Below are positions 27,660 to 37,164 of a stretch of DNA of 49,688 nt, one piece after another. The number at the start of each line of letters is the position of its first letter. The first letter of the stretch is position 1. The notes under the pieces are model-generated. The model had not been told where the DNA came from. It did no database searches and saw only the letters and a program-made list of their open reading frames with translations. This DNA comes from JADHLK01 sp038131695 (GTDB lineage Bacteria; Pseudomonadota; Alphaproteobacteria; Puniceispirillales; Puniceispirillaceae): assembly GCA_038131695.1 (NCBI GenBank), contig JAYPQA010000015.1, positions 1 through 49,688 of the forward strand, read 5' to 3'. A program made the translations under genes and the position numbers.

Positions 27660-29716
27660 GTGCAAATGGTTAGCGGGCGATCCTTCCAGACAGGAATTCT
27701 GGCCATTTTGGCGGTTATGCAATTGGCGGGCTGCGGCGGTGGCGGCAGCGGGCCGGTGGTGCGGCGGCTGGGGGCGGAATATCATGCCCAGCCCGGTCTG
27801 GCCCAGGTTGGGGCAGGCCCGGCCTATATTTCCGGCTGGACAGGCAAGGGTGCGCGCGCTGCGGTCGCCGATTCCGGCATTGATGGCCGGCATACCGAAT
27901 TTGACACGCGGCTCAGCGGTGGCGGCGATTGGCACAGCAGCGGCGACGGCCTCACCGACCCGGACGGGCATGGCAGCCATGTTGCCGGTATTCTGGCGGC
28001 GGGCCAGAATAATGGCGGGATGCACGGGGTGGCTCCGTCAGCGGCACTTTATTCCTATCGTATTTTGAATGATTACGGCTTTTTCGGCAGCCAGACAGGC
28101 GAGACCATGATCCCCGGTCTGGTGCAGGCCGCCTTGAGCGACAATATCAATTTTGTCAATAACAGCTGGGCCTCCAATTATGAGATTGACGATCTGCCCA
28201 AAAGCAGCATCTCCAGCCAGATGCCGGCTGAGTTGACGGCCTGGCAGCGCGCCGTATCCGGTGGCATGGTCATGGTCTGGGCGGCGGGCAATGATGGCGA
28301 GAATAATGTCTCGGTGCGCGCCGGGCTGCCCTATCATTTCAGCAATCTGAAACGCGGCTGGCTGGCGGTGGTGGCGGCCGGGCCGGATGGGCGCGAGACG
28401 CGCTAAACGAATCGCTGCGGCCTGTCAGCTGACTGGTGCCTGACCGCGCCGGGAGGCGGGGATAATTCCGGGCGTGACGGGATTTATTCGGTCAAATCCG
28501 GCGGCGGCTATACGCGCAAATCCGGCACCTCCATGGCTGCACCCCATGTGGCAGGCGGGCTGGGTGTTCTGATGCAGGCCTTTCCCGGCATGACGGCCCA
28601 GCAGGCGGCGGCCAGATTGCTGAACAGTGCCCATTTTGAAGGGCTGGCGACGATTGATGGCTGCACCATAGATAGCTGCGCGGCCAGCCGTATGCGCGAG
28701 GTTTTCGGGCGCGGCAAGATGGATCTGGAAGCCGCGCTCAGCCCGCAAGGCCAGCTGCAGCTGGGCGGCGGGGCGCGCAGATGGCCGGCAGCTGCCTCAC
28801 GCCTGATTGTGCCGCCAGCCCTGGCCCCGTCAATGGTGCGCAGCCTGCAGGCACGCCATCTGGTCGCCAGCGATGCGTTTGACGGCGCGCCCTTTATCAT
28901 GCCAGCCAGCCAGTTCCTGGCGATCAGCCCGGCCACGCCCCGGCAAGCCGCAAGACAGATTGGCGAGCCGGCAAGCGGGCCAGTCGCCGCTGTTTTTTGC
29001 CGCCACCGGCCAGCTGGCCCCGGCTGGCAGTGCCGCCCGGCTGACAGATATCGCTGATAAGGGGGCCTTGTTCTGGACCGGGTTTGAGACGGCAGCAGAC
29101 ACGCATCGCCAGCACCGCCTCGCGCTGGGGCTGGACCGGGATCGGCAAACCGCCCTGTTCTCGGTCAGCTGGGCCGGGCCGGGCCGCCGGTTCTGGCTCG
29201 GCCAGGGGGCTGGCCAGATCGCAGGGCAGCTGGCTTGGCAGGGCAGGCAGCGGCGCATTTCGACCGGCCAGCGCGCAGGATATATGGCTGTTTGGCGGGG
29301 TTCAGGGGCGGGCCGGGCGCGGCCATGCCGGGGCGGAAATGCTGGTCGGACACAGTGCCATGACCGGCCAGCCGGGCAGCCTCCTGCACAGCGCGCGCGG
29401 ATATCGCAGGCTGGCGGCTGGCGGCGGGCTGGCAAACCGGCCCGAACAGCCTGGTGGGACTCAGCCTGATGCAAGCCCGAAACTGGTTTCCGGCAGCCTG
29501 CAAATCGCCGGGCTGGCTGGCCCGGACGGCCCGCTCGGCCTGCAGAAACTGTCTCTGGCCAGCGCCCCGTCCAGCCCGCAAAGCCAGATTGACTGGCAGC
29601 TCTCGCTGGCCGGGCCGCTGATCCTTGGCTGGCAGGCCAGCTGGCATCACCGCGCTGCTGATCGGCAGGGCCGCCATTACTGGCAGACCGGATTGCGCCT
29701 GCGGCTGGGGCTGTAA
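27660..29716 (+). pseudogene. Subtilase (S8) surface lipoprotein, interrupted by an in-frame TAA and frameshifts
   Basis: The precursor has a lipoprotein signal ending in LAGC (Cys25) followed by GGGGSG. Catalytic Asp71 (AAVADSGIDG), His104 (DPDGHGSHVAGILAA) and the oxyanion Asn (WAAGNDG) are in the first frame. TAA at 28404-28406 then stops it, but the same frame continues with TNRCG, WCLTAPGG and the nucleophile motif GTSMAAPHVAGG. Further shifts near ~28,970 and beyond lead through a beta-strand-rich region to HYWQTGLRLRLGL at 29716. Full length would be ~685 residues. The Gly-rich lipid anchor plus S8 domain recalls Neisseria NalP. It lies just before a SLAM-like gene. The breaks may be read errors or real decay. 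Confidence 0.75.
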
Positions 29717-29800
29717 TCCTGCAGCGGAATAACAAATATCCAGAAAAATAACTCACATGGATTAAGGAGATTTTAACCCCGGCTGATTACTCTGATTCAG

Positions 29801-31208
29801 ATGAGGGTATTTTTCAGTGTGCTTTTCTGGCTGCTTTTGCTCAGCCTGCCTGTCGCCGACTCTGTGGAGGGGCCTGTCGCCCGCGCGGCGGAAAGCGGGC
29901 GGGTGCTGGATTTGTCGCGCTACCCGTCTGACAATCTGGTTTTGCAACAGGCCATCACAGCAGCACTTGGGGCCGGTGATGCCCGCGCAGCCTGGCAGCT
30001 GGCCCGCCAGCATCTTGATTTTCTTCATGCCAGCCCGGCAACCTTGCTCTTGTCTGCTGAGGCGGCCCGACTTGCCGGCCAGCCGCTGATGGCGGATCAG
30101 ATACTCCGGCAGGCGCGTGCCTTATGGCCGCAAGATACCGGTCTGCTGGAGCTGGCCCTGCTGCGGGCGGCAGAACGCGATGAATGTGCCGCGGTGCGGG
30201 CCTTGCTGGCGGAACCTGCTGCCCGCTACTTGCCACCGGCCCGCCAGACGCCCGCTTCTTATGGCTGTCATCAGGGTTGGCAGGCGCGCCAGAGCCTCTC
30301 CATCTGGCTGGCCCGATCCAGCAGCGGGGCAACAAATAGCCAGCCCAGCACCGATATTCGCCCGGCGGCCGGCTCGCTTCTGGATCAGTTCTGCTGCATC
30401 TATCAGCCCTTTTGCCCGGCAGATGGCACCTTTCGGCTGGCCCGCACGAAAGCGGCTGATCTTCTCTATGCGCGTCTGGGGCTGCATCTGGAAAAGGCCC
30501 GTTCAGCGCGTCCGCGCCGCACGCTGGATGTGACCTGGCAGACAGGCCGGGCCCGCCGCGCCGGGTTCGGATCAGAAAAGCTCTATCTTGCAACCGGCTT
30601 TGGGCTGGGTCATCCGGGCGCGCGCCAGATCTGGCTGCACCCCTATTTCAGCGCCCATCGCCAGCATCAGAATACCCGCCAGCAAGCCAGCGAGCTGCGG
30701 CGGGCCGGATTGCGGCTGGAGAGCAGCTCTCCTTTGGCGCCCGGCTGGCGTGCCGGGGCCGGGCTGCAGGCCGAACGGGATGCCGGGTCGGACAGGTTGC
30801 TGAGGGCAGATGAAAATCTGGGACGCGTCTGGCTTGACTGGCAGCCGCGCCTGTTCTGGTCAGCCCGTCTGGAACAACAGATCAGCTGGCGGCATCCTGC
30901 CCCGGCCGCGCTTTATGGCAAATCAGCTGCGCTTGCCAATTCGGTGACAGTGACCTACAGCGCGCCGGGCCTCGGCCAGCTGCAGCTGCATTACCGGCAC
31001 AGCCAGACGGTCTATGAGCGGGCGCTGCCTTGGCTGGCGGCCCCGCACAGCACCGACAGCCGGATGCTGGAACTTGGCTGGCAGACCAGACCGCTTGGCC
31101 AGCTCGGCCCGCTGGCCTTTCATAGGCCGCATCCGGCATCGCTCGGCTGATCCCCTGTCTGATTATGCCGAAACAGTTATGGGCGTTGGTTTGGCTAAGA
31201 TATTCTGA
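29801..31208 (+). CDS. SLAM-like outer-membrane translocator, DUF560 (one frameshift)
   Basis: SLAM proteins (type XI secretion) move lipoproteins or soluble proteins across the outer membrane. Here a signal peptide (residues 1-29) is followed by a TPR-like helical domain (~35-140: LVLQQAITAALGAGDARAAW, LLLSAEAARLAGQPLMADQI). A long run of amphipathic beta-strands then looks like a barrel (residues ~215-469). The original frame stops at 31150, but shifting one base near 31,118 gives FIGRIRHRSADPLSDYAETV and a terminal phenylalanine (GLAKIF) at 31208, the usual end of outer-membrane barrels and of this family. About 469 residues matches Slam1 (~488). Family call is from architecture and C-terminus, not from a search. 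Confidence 0.68.
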
Positions 31209-31210
31209 AA

Positions 31211-31248
31211 GGCCTATGCAAAAAGATAACTAAAAGGAAGCATAGGCC
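31211..31248. terminator. 9-bp perfect inverted repeat after the SLAM-like gene
   Basis: GGCCTATGC (31211-31219) and GCATAGGCC (31240-31248) flank a 20-base AT-rich loop, 3 bases after the corrected stop. There is no U run after the right arm, so it may be a Rho-assisted terminator, a mRNA-stability hairpin, or an operator between the SLAM-like gene and the LuxR gene. Confidence 0.45.
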
Positions 31249-31293
31249 AAATGCACTATACTTATGAATTCTTTTTTTGATGGCCTGATTGAG

Positions 31294-31299
31294 TATAAT
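31294..31299 (+). promoter_or_regulatory. Perfect -10 box (TATAAT) upstream of LuxR gene
   Basis: TATAAT at 31294-31299, 48 bases before the regulator's ATG, sits in an AT-rich stretch unusual for this genome. The -35 position is only T-rich, so an activator may be needed. A strong ribosome site (TAGGAGG) lies 7 bases before the ATG at 31347. Confidence 0.45.
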
Positions 31300-31346
31300 A
31301 TCGCTTAAAGGATGTGGTCATCAAGCCGCGTTAGGAGGATTTAGTT

Positions 31347-31988
31347 ATGCGGATATTGCTTGGCTATCAGAACAGTCTCTGTCGGGCGTTCATACGCGAT
31401 CATCTGGCACGCGAGGAGCCATCCCTGCAAATACTGGTTGCAGGAACGCTGCGTGAATGTTTGCAGCTGGCAGCTGAATCCAGCCATCTTGATGCGGTCG
31501 CGCTTGACCTTGACATGATCGATATGGATGGGTTGGCCGGTTATCAGCAAATGCGCGATCAGCTGCCGGAAACCGTGCCGGTTGCGTTGATTGGACCAAA
31601 GGGAACCAACAGTGAAATGCGGGACTATCTGTCGCGTGGAATTGCCGATTATCTGCCATATTCACTGTCAACCGAGGCGCTGCTAGCGGCGTTGCGGATT
31701 CTCGCTGCCGGGGAAAATTATATGCCTGTGGATGTGGTGGATGAAACCCGGATTGAATCCACCAGGCGGTCTCCTGGCTGGCTCACCGGCCGCGAAAAGG
31801 ATGTGCTGACCGGGTTGCTGAACGGACAGTCAAACAAGGAGATTGCCCGCGATCATGGCTTGAGTGAGGTGACCATCAAACATCATCTGAAAAGCCTGCG
31901 CTCCAAGCTCGGTGCCCGCAACCGCACCCATGCGGTCTGCCGGGCGATTGAACTTGGCATCGCCGAGGACGGGCATCTCGCCTTGTAG
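31347..31988 (+). CDS. LuxR/NarL-type response regulator with atypical receiver
   Basis: 213 residues: receiver domain 1-120, LuxR helix-turn-helix ~148-205 (LTGREKDVLTGLLNGQSNKE, then IARDHGLSEVTIKHHLKSLR and SKLGARNRTHAV). Asp54 in VALDLDMIDMDG aligns with the phosphoacceptor. The acidic pair normally after the first strand is replaced by G-Y-Q-N, and the conserved lysine of the Y-L-x-K motif is missing (ADYLPYS). The receiver may therefore work without phosphorylation. No histidine kinase is adjacent. It could control the SLAM/subtilase island upstream, which is inference from position only. Confidence 0.88.
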   Translation: MRILLGYQNSLCRAFIRDHLAREEPSLQILVAGTLRECLQLAAESSHLDAVALDLDMIDMDGLAGYQQMRDQLPETVPVALIGPKGTNSEMRDYLSRGIADYLPYSLSTEALLAALRILAAGENYMPVDVVDETRIESTRRSPGWLTGREKDVLTGLLNGQSNKEIARDHGLSEVTIKHHLKSLRSKLGARNRTHAVCRAIELGIAEDGHLAL

Positions 31989-32004
31989 AAAAGAGGTCAG
32001 AAAA

Positions 32005-32024
32005 TTGAGTGTAATCTTACTCAA
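32005..32024 (+). terminator. Weak hairpin between convergent LuxR gene and acs
   Basis: TTGAGT and ACTCAA flank an 8-base loop, extended by A/T pairs, followed by a short T run. It lies 16 bases after the LuxR stop and can serve as a convergent terminator. AT-rich and weak. Confidence 0.4.
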
Positions 32025-32113
32025 AAATTTTCAAAAATCTTTTCAAAACACCCGCGTCCCCGATCAGGGGAACAGGCATGGGTGCCTGATTTGGTTTCTG
32101 ATCAGCTGGCCCT

Positions 32114-34059
32114 CTATTTGGCCCGATTTTGCCGGTTGGCGATTAACTCCTCTACCACGGCTGGTTCCGCCAGGGTTGAGGTGTCGCCCAAATCGGCAAA
32201 ATCATCTGCCGCTATCTTGCGCAGGATGCGTCGCATGATTTTGCCGGACCGGGTCTTGGGCAGGGACGGGGCCCATTGGATCAGGTCCGGGGTTGCAATC
32301 GGCCCGATTTCCGCGCGCACCCATTTCACCAGCTCAGCCTTGAGCGCGTCCGTTGGCTCCACCCCCAGCTTCAGCGTCACATAGGCATAAATGCCCTGCC
32401 CCTTGATATCGTGCGGATAGCCGACCACCGCCGCCTCTGCCACAGATGGGTGGGCAACCAGAGCTGACTCAATTTCGGCGGTGCCCATCCGGTGCCCGGA
32501 CACATTGAGCACATCATCCACCCGGCCGGTAATCCAGTAATAGCCATCCTCATCGCGCCGCGCCCCGTCTCCGGAAAAATAGCGCCCGTCAAAGGTGGAA
32601 AAATAGGTATCCACAAAGCGCTGGTGATCACCAAAAACAGTGCGCATCTGGCCCGGCCAGCTGGCATTGATGCACAGATTGCCCTCAGCCGCCCCGTCCA
32701 GCTCCTGATTATGGTCATCCACCAGAACCGGCTGGATACCGAAAAAGGGCCGCGTCGCCGAACCGGGCTTTGCCGCGGTGACCCCGGGCAGCGGGCTTAT
32801 CAGGATGCCGCCTGTTTCGGTCTGCCACCAGGTATCGACAATCTGGCACTGGCTGTTCCCCACCACCTCATAATACCAGCGCCAGGCCTCCGGGTTAATC
32901 GGCTCCCCGACCGTTCCAAGCAGCCGCAGCGAGCTCAGATCATGGGCCTTTACCGGCGCCTCGCCTTCGCGCATCAGGGCGCGCAGCGCGGTCGGGGCGG
33001 TATAGAAAATTGAGACTTTGTGTTTGGCTATCACCTGCCAGAAACGGCCACTATCCGGCCAGGTCGGCACCCCCTCAAACATCAGCGTGACAGCCCCGTT
33101 CGCCAGCGGCCCATAGAGGATATAGGAATGGCCGGTCACCCAGCCAACATCGGCCGTGCACCAATAGATTTCGCCCGGCTGATAGTCAAAGACGAACTGA
33201 TGCGTCATCGCGGCATAAACCATATAGCCGCCGGTGGTATGCAAAACCCCTTTCGGCTTGCCGGTTGATCCCGAAGTATAGAGGATAAACATCGGGTCCT
33301 CGGCGCCCATCTCTTCTGGCGGACAGGTCTCAGACGCCTCGGCCATTGCCTCATGATACCAAATATCGCGGCCATCCTGCCAGCCAATATCAGCGCCTGT
33401 GCGCTGCACGACAAACACGGTCCGGCAGTCCGGGCATTGTTCCAGTGCCTTGTCAGCATTGGCTTTCAAAGGCACCGGACGGCCCCCGCGCAGCCCCTCA
33501 TCAGCGGTGATAAGACAGCTGGACTCACAATCCTGAATCCGGCCCGCCAGCGCGTCCGGGGAAAAGCCGCCAAACACAACCGAATGAATCGCCCCGATAC
33601 GCACCACCGCCAGCATCGCCACCGCCGCTTCGGGATCATCGGCATATAAAGCGTGACCCGGTCGCCCTTTTTCACCCCGCCAGCTTTCAGCGCATTGGCA
33701 AATTTGCAAACTTCCCGGTGCAGTTCTTTATAGGTGATATGGCGGGACTCCGCCGGGTCATCCCCCTCCCAGATAATGGCAGTCTGATCGCCCCGCTCCG
33801 CCAGATGCCGGTCAAGACAGTTGGCCGAGGCGTTCAGCGTGCCATCCGCAAACCATTTGATATGCACATCCGGGCGCTGATAGCTGACATCAGATATCTG
33901 GCTATAGGGTTTTATCCAGTCAATGCGCTTGCCCTGCTCGGCCCAGAAGCTGTCCGGGTCGCTGATTGAGCGCTGATACATCGCAAGATAGTCATCTTGC
34001 GTCAGGCTGGCCGCTTCTTTTTGTGCTTTGGTAGGATGAAAAAGCTGGGTCTGTGTCAT
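32114..34059 (-). CDS. acs: Acetyl-CoA synthetase (one frameshift)
   Basis: Acs activates acetate to acetyl-CoA through acetyl-AMP. The N-terminus has SIDPDSFWAEQGKRIDW-like sequence, then KGDRVTLYMPMIP. The AMP-binding P-loop is LYTSGSTGKPKG; VGWVTGHSYI, DTWWQTETGG, YFSGDGARRDEDGYYWITGR and VDDVLNVSGHR are all present. Near the end PKTRSGKIMRR contains the lysine acetylated for control in this family. The length of 1946 bases is one short of 648 codons plus stop; the lost base is near 33,640-33,710. Confidence 0.95.
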
Positions 34060-34115
34060 CTGTCCTCTCCCTTCAGGCCGCGCAGGCCCGTCCCCTGCGC
34101 CTCCGGCCCTTATTT

Positions 34116-34754
34116 CTAGCCCAGACTGTCCGGCTCCGGCAAGATGCTGGCTTCGGCCAGCCTTTGTTCAGCCCGGTCCGGATCCGTGATTTCCAGAACC
34201 GTGCGGCAAATCTGCTGGCTGAATCCGGCGCGGGCCAGCCTGCCCATATCGCGTTGCCGCTGCTGCTGATCAGGGCTGTCTGGGGGGCTGGCTCTCTGGC
34301 GTGCATAGGGCCCGATACGCCGCTTGCGGGCAAAGATGAGCGCGGCGGCCAATTCTGCATCTGTCTGGGTTTCGGCCTGTTCAGCCAGCGCCGCCTCTAT
34401 GGTGTCTGCCGGCAGGCCGGTCTGGTAGAGTTTGCTCTGCAAGGCCCGGCCGGAGCGTCCGGCCAGCCGTCCGGCGCGCACCTTCTGGCCGGCAAAGGCG
34501 GCCTCATCCAGCCAGCCCTGTTTTTCCGCCTGTCCGATGACCGTTTCGATGGCCGCCTCGATCTCGGCCGGGTCCGCCTCAGCCAGCTTGCGGCGGGCGA
34601 ATCGTCTCAGCACGGCGGCCAGCCGCGCCCGGGTGCTGGCATAGCGGGCCAGATAATGCGTCATCTTGTTGGTCAGCCGCTGCTGGATGCGCTGCGGGCT
34701 TATCTGCTTTGAGCCTATATGTTTTGGATTGGGCGGCTTTTTGCTTGCTGTCAT
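34116..34754 (-). CDS. recX: Regulatory protein RecX
   Basis: RecX limits RecA filament growth. The protein of 212 residues is helical with the repeated RecX pattern: LTNKMTHYLARYASTRARLA, VIGQAEKQGWLDEAAFA, RAGRLAGRSGRALQSKLYQT, RKRRIGPY and MGRLARAGFSQQICRTVLE. It is divergent from the ABC permease, with ~80 bases between. A small, frequently divergent protein, but the motif spacing is convincing. Confidence 0.85.
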   Translation of the reverse strand: MTASKKPPNPKHIGSKQISPQRIQQRLTNKMTHYLARYASTRARLAAVLRRFARRKLAEADPAEIEAAIETVIGQAEKQGWLDEAAFAGQKVRAGRLAGRSGRALQSKLYQTGLPADTIEAALAEQAETQTDAELAAALIFARKRRIGPYARQRASPPDSPDQQQRQRDMGRLARAGFSQQICRTVLEITDPDRAEQRLAEASILPEPDSLG

Positions 34755-34832
34755 GTGGCCAGTCTAGCTTCTCACCGGCAGGGATGCAAAGAGCCTTGCC
34801 AGAAGCAGGTCGGCTGGCCTAAAACAGCGCTC

Positions 34833-35639
34833 ATGGAACAGACACCTCTCATTCGTCCGCTGCGTATCCGCTATGTGAACTGGATCGGGCTGCGCACCCT
34901 CTATGTCAAGGAGGTGCAGCGCTATTTCAAGGTGATTATGCAGACGCTGCTGGCCCCGGTGATCACCGCGGCCTTGTTCATGCTGGTTTTTTCGGTTGCC
35001 CTTGGCGGGCGGGTCAGCCCGGTTGACGGGGTGGGTTTCATTGAATTTCTGGCGCCGGGTCTGGTGATGATGGGGGTGTTGCAGAATGCCTTTGCCAATA
35101 CCTCCTCCTCTCTGGTGATCGGAAAGATGCAGGGCAATATCGTTGATTTGCTGATGCCGCCGCTGGGGCCGGGCGAGGTGCTGGCCGCGATGGTGGCTGC
35201 CGGGGTGACGCGCGGGCTGTCCGTCGGGCTGGTGACCGCGCTGGTGCTGGGGGGGCTGGGCGGCAGCGGCTGGCCGGCCGCTATCTGGCTGGCGCTTCTG
35301 TTCGGGATGCTGGGGTCCTGTTTCATGGCCTTGCTGGGCATGATCGCCGGGATGTGGGCGATCAAGCATGATTCGCTGGCCGCGATTACCAATTTCATTG
35401 TCCAGCCGCTGGCCTTTTTGTCCGGCACCTTTTATTCGGTTGACCGGCTGCCTGCCCCTTTTGACATGATTGCCTCGGTCAATCCGGTTTTCATGGCCAT
35501 AGACGGGTTCCGCTATGCGATGATCGGCATTTCAGACCGGCCTTTTGTGACCAGCATGATTGTTTTGCTGGTGTTGAATGGGGTATTGTCTGTCCTGTGC
35601 TATCATCTTTTGGCACGCGGCTGGCGGCTGAAAAGCTGA
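34833..35639 (+). CDS. ABC-2 type transporter permease
   Basis: 268 residues with six predicted membrane segments and the ABC-2 family pattern: TLYVKEVQRYFKVIMQTLLA, FIEFLAPGLVMMGVLQNAFA, LPAPFDMIASVNPVFMAIDG, then FRYAMIG. The ATG at 34833 starts MEQTPLIRPLRI. No ATP-binding subunit is next to it, so the ATPase is elsewhere in the genome. The same permease-dcd-argD-argF-hslO order is common in alphaproteobacteria. Substrate unknown. Confidence 0.88.
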   Translation: MEQTPLIRPLRIRYVNWIGLRTLYVKEVQRYFKVIMQTLLAPVITAALFMLVFSVALGGRVSPVDGVGFIEFLAPGLVMMGVLQNAFANTSSSLVIGKMQGNIVDLLMPPLGPGEVLAAMVAAGVTRGLSVGLVTALVLGGLGGSGWPAAIWLALLFGMLGSCFMALLGMIAGMWAIKHDSLAAITNFIVQPLAFLSGTFYSVDRLPAPFDMIASVNPVFMAIDGFRYAMIGISDRPFVTSMIVLLVLNGVLSVLCYHLLARGWRLKS

Positions 35640-35667
35640 GCCGCCCAACCAGCAAGGGGATCGGTGC

Positions 35668-36807
35668 GTGAGCAAGCCTGACAAACAGACAGACAAGGCC
35701 GGAGCGGCAGGCATCCTGCCGGTCCAGCAGCTGACCCGGGCAATGGAACAGGGCCATATCCGGCTGGCCCAGCCGGTTGCTGAGGGGCAGATACAGCCAG
35801 CCAGCCTGGATTTGCGCCTTGGCTTGCGCGGCTGGCGGGTGCAGGCGTCCTTTTTGCCGGGCAGCCAGGCTCTGGTTGCGGACAAGCTGGAAAAATTTGC
35901 CATGCACGCGATTGATCTCAGCAGCGGGGCGGTGCTGGAAAAGGGCTGTGTTTATATTGTTGAGCTGATGGAAAGCCTCGCCTTGCCAGCGGATATAGCC
36001 GCGCTGGCCAACCCGAAAAGCTCCACCGGGCGGCTGGATGTTTTTACCCGCCTGATTACCGATAACGGAACCGCCTTTGAGGCTGTGCCGCCTGGCTATC
36101 ACGGCCCGCTCTATGCTGAGATTTCGCCGCGCACCTTTTCCATTCTGGTGCGCCCGGGCAGCCGGCTGTCCCAGCTGCGGCTGCGGCGTGGCCAGGCGCG
36201 CCTTGATGACAGCCAGCTGCGTGCGCTTCAGGAAACGGCCCAGCTGGTGCGTCCGGCTGCGGATCAAAAAGCGGGCATATCCATTGATGACGGAATTGGC
36301 CTGTCGGTCAATCTGGCCCCGGACCCGCAGACCGGGCTGGTTGGCTGGCGGGCGCGCAAACATGCCGGTCTGGTGGATTTGGACAAGCCGGCCAGCCTGC
36401 CCCGCAACCGGTTTTGGGAAGCGGTGCGCGCCGATGATCTGACCGGTGGCGGGCTGGTGCTGAACCCGGATGAATTCTATATTCTGGCCAGCCGGGAATA
36501 TGTCTGTGTGCCGGATGACTACGCCGCGGAAATGCGCGCCTATGATACCAGGGTCGGGGAATTCCGCGCCCATTATGCCGGGTTTTTTGACCCCGGTTTT
36601 GGCAGTGCTGAGCTGGGGGCCAGCCAGACCCGCGCGGTGCTGGAGGTGCGATCCCATGATGTGCCGTTCCTGATTGAGCAGGATCAGATTGTCTGCCGGC
36701 TTGTCTATGAGCCAATGGCTGACCGGCCGGATCAGCTCTATGGGGCGTCCGGTTCCGGCTCCAACTATCAGGCACAGGGGCTGAAGCTGGCCAAGCATTT
36801 TATCTAG
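35668..36807 (+). CDS. dcd: 2'-deoxycytidine 5'-triphosphate deaminase, long form
   Basis: It deaminates dCTP to dUTP for thymidylate synthesis. The 379-residue protein is twice the usual Dcd size, as in the alphaproteobacterial long form. The N-terminal half has QIQPASLDLRLG and ANPKSSTGRLDVFTRLITD with the catalytic region PPGYHGPLYAEISPRTF; the C-terminal half repeats the dUTPase-like fold (EYVCVPDDYAAEMRAYDTRV, EFRAHYAGFFDPGFG, LEVRSHDVPFLI). It starts with ATG at 35704 or GTG at 35668; the latter keeps the full N-terminus. Confidence 0.9.
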   Translation: MSKPDKQTDKAGAAGILPVQQLTRAMEQGHIRLAQPVAEGQIQPASLDLRLGLRGWRVQASFLPGSQALVADKLEKFAMHAIDLSSGAVLEKGCVYIVELMESLALPADIAALANPKSSTGRLDVFTRLITDNGTAFEAVPPGYHGPLYAEISPRTFSILVRPGSRLSQLRLRRGQARLDDSQLRALQETAQLVRPAADQKAGISIDDGIGLSVNLAPDPQTGLVGWRARKHAGLVDLDKPASLPRNRFWEAVRADDLTGGGLVLNPDEFYILASREYVCVPDDYAAEMRAYDTRVGEFRAHYAGFFDPGFGSAELGASQTRAVLEVRSHDVPFLIEQDQIVCRLVYEPMADRPDQLYGASGSGSNYQAQGLKLAKHFI

Positions 36808-36840
36808 CTGTTATGCCAGCTGGCCCTTAATGGGCATCTA

Positions 36841-37164
36841 TTAGTGGGCATCTATCAAGGCACAGGCTTTTTTGCGCGCCTCATTGGCGTTGCGCGCGCC
36901 CTCTCCTGTGGCCAGCAGCGTGCCATCCGGGTGGATGACCTGCCAGCTCCAGAGCGGATTTTCCCCGCCAGCAGCAAAAACCTCAACCTGCATCAGCTTG
37001 TGATGCGATGAAATCCTTTTGGGCCGGTGCGCGTGATGCGCCTTTTTTCTGGCCAGAAGGGAGTGTCTTGTCAGTGCCAAAAAATCTTTAATCAAAACGA
37101 AGCCTTGCATTTCTTGCGGGTAGAGCCCGTTTTCTTCTACCCTGGCATCGGGCCGTGCTAACAC
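36841..37164 (-). CDS. Hypothetical protein, possible YegP/DUF1508-like domain
   Basis: The last ~50 residues (from an internal ATG at 36993) read MQVEVFAAGGENPLWSWQVI, then a GTLLATGEGARNANEARKKA stretch. This looks like the small beta-beta-alpha YegP-type fold, normally ~50-60 residues. The N-terminal half is basic and not recognised, and it starts inside an inverted repeat, so the shorter 36841-36993 form may be the real gene. The stop lies within a 14-base tandem duplication (about 36,829-36,857) shared with the dcd 3' flank. No function is proposed. Confidence 0.4.
   Translation of the reverse strand: MLARPDARVEENGLYPQEMQGFVLIKDFLALTRHSLLARKKAHHAHRPKRISSHHKLMQVEVFAAGGENPLWSWQVIHPDGTLLATGEGARNANEARKKACALIDAH

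Noticed and set aside
35491..36798. Minus-strand 435-residue frame over dcd
   Set aside because: Shadow of the intact long-form dcd; no motif and biased composition.
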